Notes under the pieces: generated by a model | Seen by the model: only the letters and a program-made list of their open reading frames with translations | The model's database searches: none | Told to the model about the DNA's origin: nothing | Program-made: the position numbers and the translations under genes | From: Nitriliruptorales bacterium | GTDB taxonomy: Bacteria; Actinomycetota; Nitriliruptoria; Euzebyales; JAHELV01 | Length of the DNA: 43,951 nt | Assembly (NCBI GenBank): GCA_024644015.1 | Contig: JAHELV010000006.1 | Coordinates: forward strand, 1 to 43,951 | Direction: 5' to 3' | Part shown: piece by piece, positions 40,456 to 43,951 of the stretch | How positions within the stretch are numbered: position 1 is the first letter of the stretch | Layout of the letters: each line of letters begins with the position of its first letter

Positions 40456-41092
40456 TGTTGTCCGGGTCTCCCGGCAGCAGCGCGATCTCGAGCGCCGTGT
40501 AGCGCTGCACGGTCTCGGCCGTGTCGACCCCCACGAAGCCGTCCGCCGCGGCCCGCCGGTAGGCGTCGAGCAGTTCGGTGGCGCGGAACCCCTGCGGTGT
40601 CTGCATGCGGTACAGGTCGTCCGGCTGCGCAGCCAGACGGCCGTCGTCGCCCACGCGGTACACGCCTGTACCGAGCGGGAGTCCCGGAACCGCACCGCCG
40701 ACTGTGGCGGTCGCGGCCGCGATCCCCTCGACCAGGGCGCCGGTGACGAACGGTCGTGCGACGTCGTGTACGAGCACCACGTCGACAGTGTGCAGGTCGG
40801 GTGTCCGTGCGATCAGGTCCAGCCCGGACAGCTCGCTGTCCTGGCGACTTGCCCCGCCTCGCGCGATGCGCACCGGCACGTCGACGCCGGCGTGCTCAAC
40901 GACTGCCGCAATGCGCCTCTCGTCGCCGTCGCGCGCGACGATGACGATGTGATCGACCGCCGACGTGCGCGCGAACGTCACGGCAGACCATGCCATCAGG
41001 GGCCGCCCGCCCACGGACGCAAACACCTTGTTGTCCGCCCGACGCATCCGTGACCCGCGGCCACCTGCCAGGAGGATGGCCGCCGTGGTCAC
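40391..41092 (-). CDS. ispD: IspD/TarI-family cytidylyltransferase
   Basis: 233 aa. Nucleotidyltransferase fold: LLAGGRGSRM...NKVF (CTP-binding Arg and Lys), LVHDVARPFV, MQTPQGF and NIKVTFADDLGVAE with the conserved Lys. IspD makes CDP-methylerythritol in the MEP isoprenoid pathway. The usual substrate-side block PVxDTxK reads PLGTGVYRV, lacking the catalytic Arg position, so a TarI-like alditol-phosphate specificity is possible. GTG 41092 has GGAG 5 nt upstream. It is the only complete family member in the window and lies near carD, where ispD often sits in actinobacteria. Confidence 0.78.
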   Translation of the reverse strand: MTTAAILLAGGRGSRMRRADNKVFASVGGRPLMAWSAVTFARTSAVDHIVIVARDGDERRIAAVVEHAGVDVPVRIARGGASRQDSELSGLDLIARTPDLHTVDVVLVHDVARPFVTGALVEGIAAATATVGGAVPGLPLGTGVYRVGDDGRLAAQPDDLYRMQTPQGFRATELLDAYRRAAADGFVGVDTAETVQRYTALEIALLPGDPDNIKVTFADDLGVAEAIAERRGN

Positions 41093-41192
41093 GTAGCTCC
41101 GATCCCAGCGCTGCCGGCGGCGGCGCTGTTCGCGCCGCACCGATGATGATACCGACGCGGGCGCGCCACCGGTCGCCGGTAGCCTGTGGGCG

Positions 41193-41768
41193 ATGGGTGG
41201 TCGTGCACATGCGCTCGCCGGAGTCTGGGGTGTGGTCCGCGCCGACGTGCCGATCTCGGCGGCGGCTGAGCACCGTCTCCGGGCGCTCGCCGCGGCGCTG
41301 ACTGGTCTGGTGACCGTCGGCGCCGCGTTGCCCGACGCGTCAGCCCGTTCTGTACCGCTACCTGTGGACCCGACGGCCGGCCACTGCCTGGCGGCGGCGA
41401 TCCGTGCGCTGCCCTCGTCTGCTGCCGCGCTCGCCTGGTTCGATGACGCCGCCGGCGATGGCCGGACCGCCGCAGAGCTGTGGCAACGGATCGGAGCTGC
41501 GGACGCCGCCGTGATCGCCGCACCGGTCACCGACGCGGTCAAACAGGTCCGTGGCGGCCGGATCCGCCGAGGCGTCGCGCGCGATGGGCTGTGCGTGCCG
41601 ACGGTGCCGGTGGTGGCGCGGACGCCTGTCGCCAGGAGCCGGCTGCTGGGAGCACTCGATGCGGGCCACGACCCAATCGCGGCCCTTGCGGTCGCCGGGC
41701 TCGTCGTCCGTGTGGTTCTGCGCGAGGCACCGACCTCGGTGCTCCGGTCGAACGCCGGCCGGCCCTGA
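41193..41768 (+). CDS. Degenerate IspD-like protein (probable pseudoenzyme)
   Basis: 191 aa. The middle part reads APVTDAVKQV...RDGL, an excellent match to the IspD substrate block PVTDTVK...RxGL. The N-terminal CTP-binding loop is missing, HDAARP appears as DDAAGD, TPQGF as VPVVAR, and the catalytic Lys near the C-terminus is absent. It is therefore probably an inactive IspD-fold protein. It is divergent from the complete cytidylyltransferase gene. ATG 41193 lacks a clear ribosome binding site. Family assignment rests on one motif and the order of weak matches. Confidence 0.5.
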   Translation: MGGRAHALAGVWGVVRADVPISAAAEHRLRALAAALTGLVTVGAALPDASARSVPLPVDPTAGHCLAAAIRALPSSAAALAWFDDAAGDGRTAAELWQRIGAADAAVIAAPVTDAVKQVRGGRIRRGVARDGLCVPTVPVVARTPVARSRLLGALDAGHDPIAALAVAGLVVRVVLREAPTSVLRSNAGRP

Positions 41769-42103
41769 CTGGCCGTTCGGCGTGTGCACGCCCCCGGACG
41801 CTCGCCGGTCGGCGGGACCCGCTCCCACCGGCGGATACCGTGACGTCCGCTCGCCTGCGAATCCTACGCGGCGAAGAAGTTTGGTGCTCACGTTGCGGGA
41901 GGACGCTACGGTACGCATGCGTCCTCGACAGTCGGCCCCGGGTGTCTTCTGTCGCGACGACTGCACGCAGGATGACCGGCGAACCGGGTTGGCGGGCCGA
42001 GTGGTTGTGCTTCACGGGTGACGTCGAGCATGTCGACAGCCCGGCGGATCGCCGGGGCACGAGGCGTAGGATCGTCCGCGCGGGGATGACGGAAGGAAGC
42101 CAC
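41769..42103. other. Gap upstream of disA
   Basis: 335 bp without a convincing gene. TAGGAT at 42067 could be a -10 for disA but no -35 is evident. Otherwise I see nothing here. Confidence 0.5.
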
Positions 42104-43174
42104 GTGCCGGGAACCCTCGACGATCGGCTCTGGGGCGTGCTGCACAAGCTCGCACCTGGGACCGCGCTGCGCGAGGGGATCGACCGCGTCATCAAGGCCG
42201 GCAAGGGCGCGATCATCGTGATGGGTGCGTCCGAGGCCGTGAAGCCCCTGGTGTCGGGTGGCTTCAAGATGGAGACCAAGTTCACCTCGCAACGGCTGTC
42301 CGAGCTCGCGAAGATGGACGGTGCGATCGTCGTCGACGACGAGGTGGAGTACATCCTGTACGCCAATGTTCATCTGGTGCCCGACCCGTCGATCAACACC
42401 GACGAGACCGGCACCCGGCACCGGACCGCGGAGCGTACGGCCAAACAGACCGGCGTGCCGGTGGTCAGCGTGAGCGAGTCGATGCAGATCGTCACGCTGT
42501 ACCTCGACGACCACAAGCACGTCTTCGAGGAACCCAGCTCGCTGCTGTTTCGCGGCAACCAGGCGTTGTCGACCCTTGAGAAGTACCGGGTGCGCCTCGA
42601 TGAGGTCGCAGCGTCGCTGTCCGCACTCGAGATCGAGAACGTGGTGACGTTGCGCGACGTCTTGGTCGTCCTGCAGCGGGCCGAGATGGTCCGCCGGATC
42701 TCTGACGAGATCGTCGCCTACGTCCTGGAGCTCGGCACTGACGGCCGGTTGCTGCAGCTTCAGCACAACGAACTGATGGCGCGGGTCGACTACGAGCGCG
42801 AGCTCGTCGTCCGCGACTACATCATCGACCGTCGGCACAGGCTCGACAAGACGCTGGCAGGCCTGGACGATCTGGACGCGCAGGAGCTGTTGGATCTGTC
42901 GATCCTGGGCGAGCTGCTTGGTTATGATCTCAACGGCGACGAGATGGACCGGTCGGTGGCCCCGCGCGGCTACCGGCTGCTTTCCCGGGTACCGCGGCTG
43001 CCCGAGTCGATCGTGAACAAACTCGTCGCGCGCTACCGGTCGCTTCACCGACTGATGGAAGCCAGTCTCGAGGATCTCGACGAGGTCGAAGGGGTCGGGG
43101 CGACGCGGGCACGGGCGATCAAGGACGGGCTGGCCCGCCTGGCAGAGTCATCGATCCTCGAGCGTTACGCCTGA
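42104..43174 (+). CDS. disA: DNA integrity scanning diadenylate cyclase DisA
   Basis: 356 aa. It makes c-di-AMP from two ATP and scans DNA for damage. The DAC domain (about 1-140) has D72-G-A74 and R105-H-R107, both required for catalysis. A helical linker and a C-terminal HhH domain (LDEVEGVGATRARAI) follow. GTG 42104 is chosen for the family N-terminus and the AGGA 6 nt upstream; ATG 42086 is an alternative. RadA, known to interact with DisA in Bacillus, is encoded 3 kb upstream. Confidence 0.95.
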   Translation: MPGTLDDRLWGVLHKLAPGTALREGIDRVIKAGKGAIIVMGASEAVKPLVSGGFKMETKFTSQRLSELAKMDGAIVVDDEVEYILYANVHLVPDPSINTDETGTRHRTAERTAKQTGVPVVSVSESMQIVTLYLDDHKHVFEEPSSLLFRGNQALSTLEKYRVRLDEVAASLSALEIENVVTLRDVLVVLQRAEMVRRISDEIVAYVLELGTDGRLLQLQHNELMARVDYERELVVRDYIIDRRHRLDKTLAGLDDLDAQELLDLSILGELLGYDLNGDEMDRSVAPRGYRLLSRVPRLPESIVNKLVARYRSLHRLMEASLEDLDEVEGVGATRARAIKDGLARLAESSILERYA

Positions 43175-43210
43175 CCGACTGCGGGCGATCAGAGAGAGCA
43201 TTTGGTCGTC

Positions 43211-43219
43211 TGCTATCAT
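43211..43219 (+). promoter_or_regulatory. Extended -10 promoter of carD
   Basis: TGCTATCAT is a good extended -10 (TGN-TATCAT) in the disA-carD gap, 123 nt before the carD ATG. No matching -35 is needed for this class. It leaves a leader of about 115 nt. Confidence 0.5.
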
Positions 43220-43341
43220 TTGAACAGTGGGGAGCACCACTGGTTTGCGTGCGACCCGTCCGAGTGAAGGAACCGAATCTCCGCGCGCCCGCCCGTCGGT
43301 GGGTATTCGGCCGCGCCGCTGCCGATGAGGAACGAACGTCT

Positions 43342-43824
43342 ATGGCATATGAAGTTGGAGACACCGTCGTCTATCCGCATCACGGTGCTGCCATCATCGA
43401 GCGCCAGGAAACGCGGACGATGGAGGGCAGGGAACGAAACTACCTGGTGCTCCGCCTGACCTATGGTGACCTGACGCTCATGGTGCCAGCCGACGCTACC
43501 GACGAGGTCGGTATACGCGACGTGTGCACCCGCACCGAAGTCGACGCCGTGTGGGAGGTCCTGCGCGACCGCGACTTCACCATGCCCACCAACTGGTCTC
43601 GGCGATTCAAGGCCAACTACGAGAAGCTGAAGTCTGGCGACATCTTCCAGGTCGCAGAGGTCGTGAGGAACCTGTCGATCCGCGAGCGCGACAAGGGCCT
43701 GTCGGCGGGCGAGAAGCGCATGCTGACGAAGTCGCGGCAGATCCTTGTTTCGGAGCTCTCCGCGGCGATCGCCAAGTCCGAAGACGACACCGAGGCGATC
43801 ATCGAAGACGTCCTGTCGAGCTGA
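43342..43824 (+). CDS. carD: CarD-family RNA polymerase-binding transcription regulator
   Basis: 160 aa, the actinobacterial CarD size. The N-terminal RNAP-interaction domain has VGDTVVYPHHGAA and YLVLRLTYGDLTLMVPA. The C-terminal DNA-binding helices carry PTNWSRRFKANYEKLKSGD and GLSAGEKRMLTKSRQILV. It stabilises open complexes, notably at rRNA promoters in mycobacteria. ATG 43342 gives the family N-terminus with GAGGAA about 10 nt upstream. Its stop lies 6 nt before a triple hairpin repeat. Confidence 0.95.
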   Translation: MAYEVGDTVVYPHHGAAIIERQETRTMEGRERNYLVLRLTYGDLTLMVPADATDEVGIRDVCTRTEVDAVWEVLRDRDFTMPTNWSRRFKANYEKLKSGDIFQVAEVVRNLSIRERDKGLSAGEKRMLTKSRQILVSELSAAIAKSEDDTEAIIEDVLSS

Positions 43825-43830
43825 CCTTCG

Positions 43831-43932
43831 GTCACACGACCTACCGCTCCGCTACTTGAGGTCCGTCACACGACCTACCGCTCCGCTACTTGAGGTCCGT
43901 CACACGACCTACCGCTCCGCTACTTGAGGTCC
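43831..43932. repeat. Three tandem 34-bp hairpin repeats (family A, reverse orientation)
   Basis: Three perfect copies begin at 43831, 43865 and 43899. Each has GACCT / AGGTC arms around a 16-nt loop. Reversed, the core reads CCTCAAGTAGCGGAGCGG, matching the core of the 9954-10025 repeats except for three small differences. The window ends 19 bp after the third copy. Confidence 0.88.
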
Positions 43933-43951
43933 CCGTGGAGGTACGCATCGG

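Noticed and set aside
43831-43932. CRISPR array
   Set aside because: The three 34-bp units are directly tandem with no unique spacers, and no cas genes are near.

Overview
The window is GC-rich, tightly packed and mostly operonic. BldD, CarD, DisA, SCP2-like, DUF4012 and DUF4081-GNAT proteins, together with the order alr - tsaE/tsaB/rimI/tsaD - groES/groEL, point to a member of the Actinomycetota. BldD, CarD and the Mrp operon suggest a deep or environmental lineage (Nitriliruptoria-like is a guess). No rRNA, tRNA, IS element, prophage or CRISPR array was recognised.

Layout. 1-164: N-terminus of a lipoprotein on the minus strand. 324-6065: metabolite repair (nnr), alanine racemase, two alpha/beta hydrolases and a P1-family N-terminal-nucleophile peptidase, mostly overlapping start to stop. 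6200-6949: an enoyl-CoA hydratase-like protein on the opposite strand. 7086-10897: the t6A operon tsaE-tsaB-rimI-tsaD, then a 33-bp hairpin repeat pair and a DUF4081/GNAT acetyltransferase. 10944-16076: bldD with an intact c-di-GMP signature, a CIRCE-controlled groESL operon, and a membrane GGDEF-EAL protein. 16142-25745: an exopolysaccharide precursor locus with a UDP-glucuronate decarboxylase interrupted by a full LAGLIDADG intein, an SCP2-like protein, DUF4012, a tiny LAATG-sorted surface protein, UDP-glucose dehydrogenase, a Wzz/tyrosine-kinase fusion and an AlgD-like dehydrogenase. 25931-29878: ferritin-VIT1 metal transporter, RibD-C reductase, MutY, YihY. 30044-36144: a complete seven-gene Mrp cation/proton antiporter operon. 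36175-40455: pseudokinase - RadA - pseudokinase. 40391-43824: an IspD/TarI cytidylyltransferase, a degenerate IspD-like protein, DisA and CarD, followed by three 34-bp tandem hairpin repeats.

How it fits together. Ugd makes UDP-glucuronate and the intein-containing decarboxylase would turn it into UDP-xylose. The Wzz/BY-kinase would control polymer length or export. BldD and the GGDEF-EAL protein form a plausible c-di-GMP circuit, and DisA supplies c-di-AMP near RadA and the Mrp antiporter.

The most unusual items are the intein in a sugar-nucleotide enzyme; the two paralogous membrane pseudokinases that bracket RadA and share the same lost catalytic residues; a repeat family whose two arrays, 34 kb apart, differ by compensatory stem changes; and a 39-nt repeat that extends RadA in frame and carries its own ribosome-binding-site-plus-ATG pattern.
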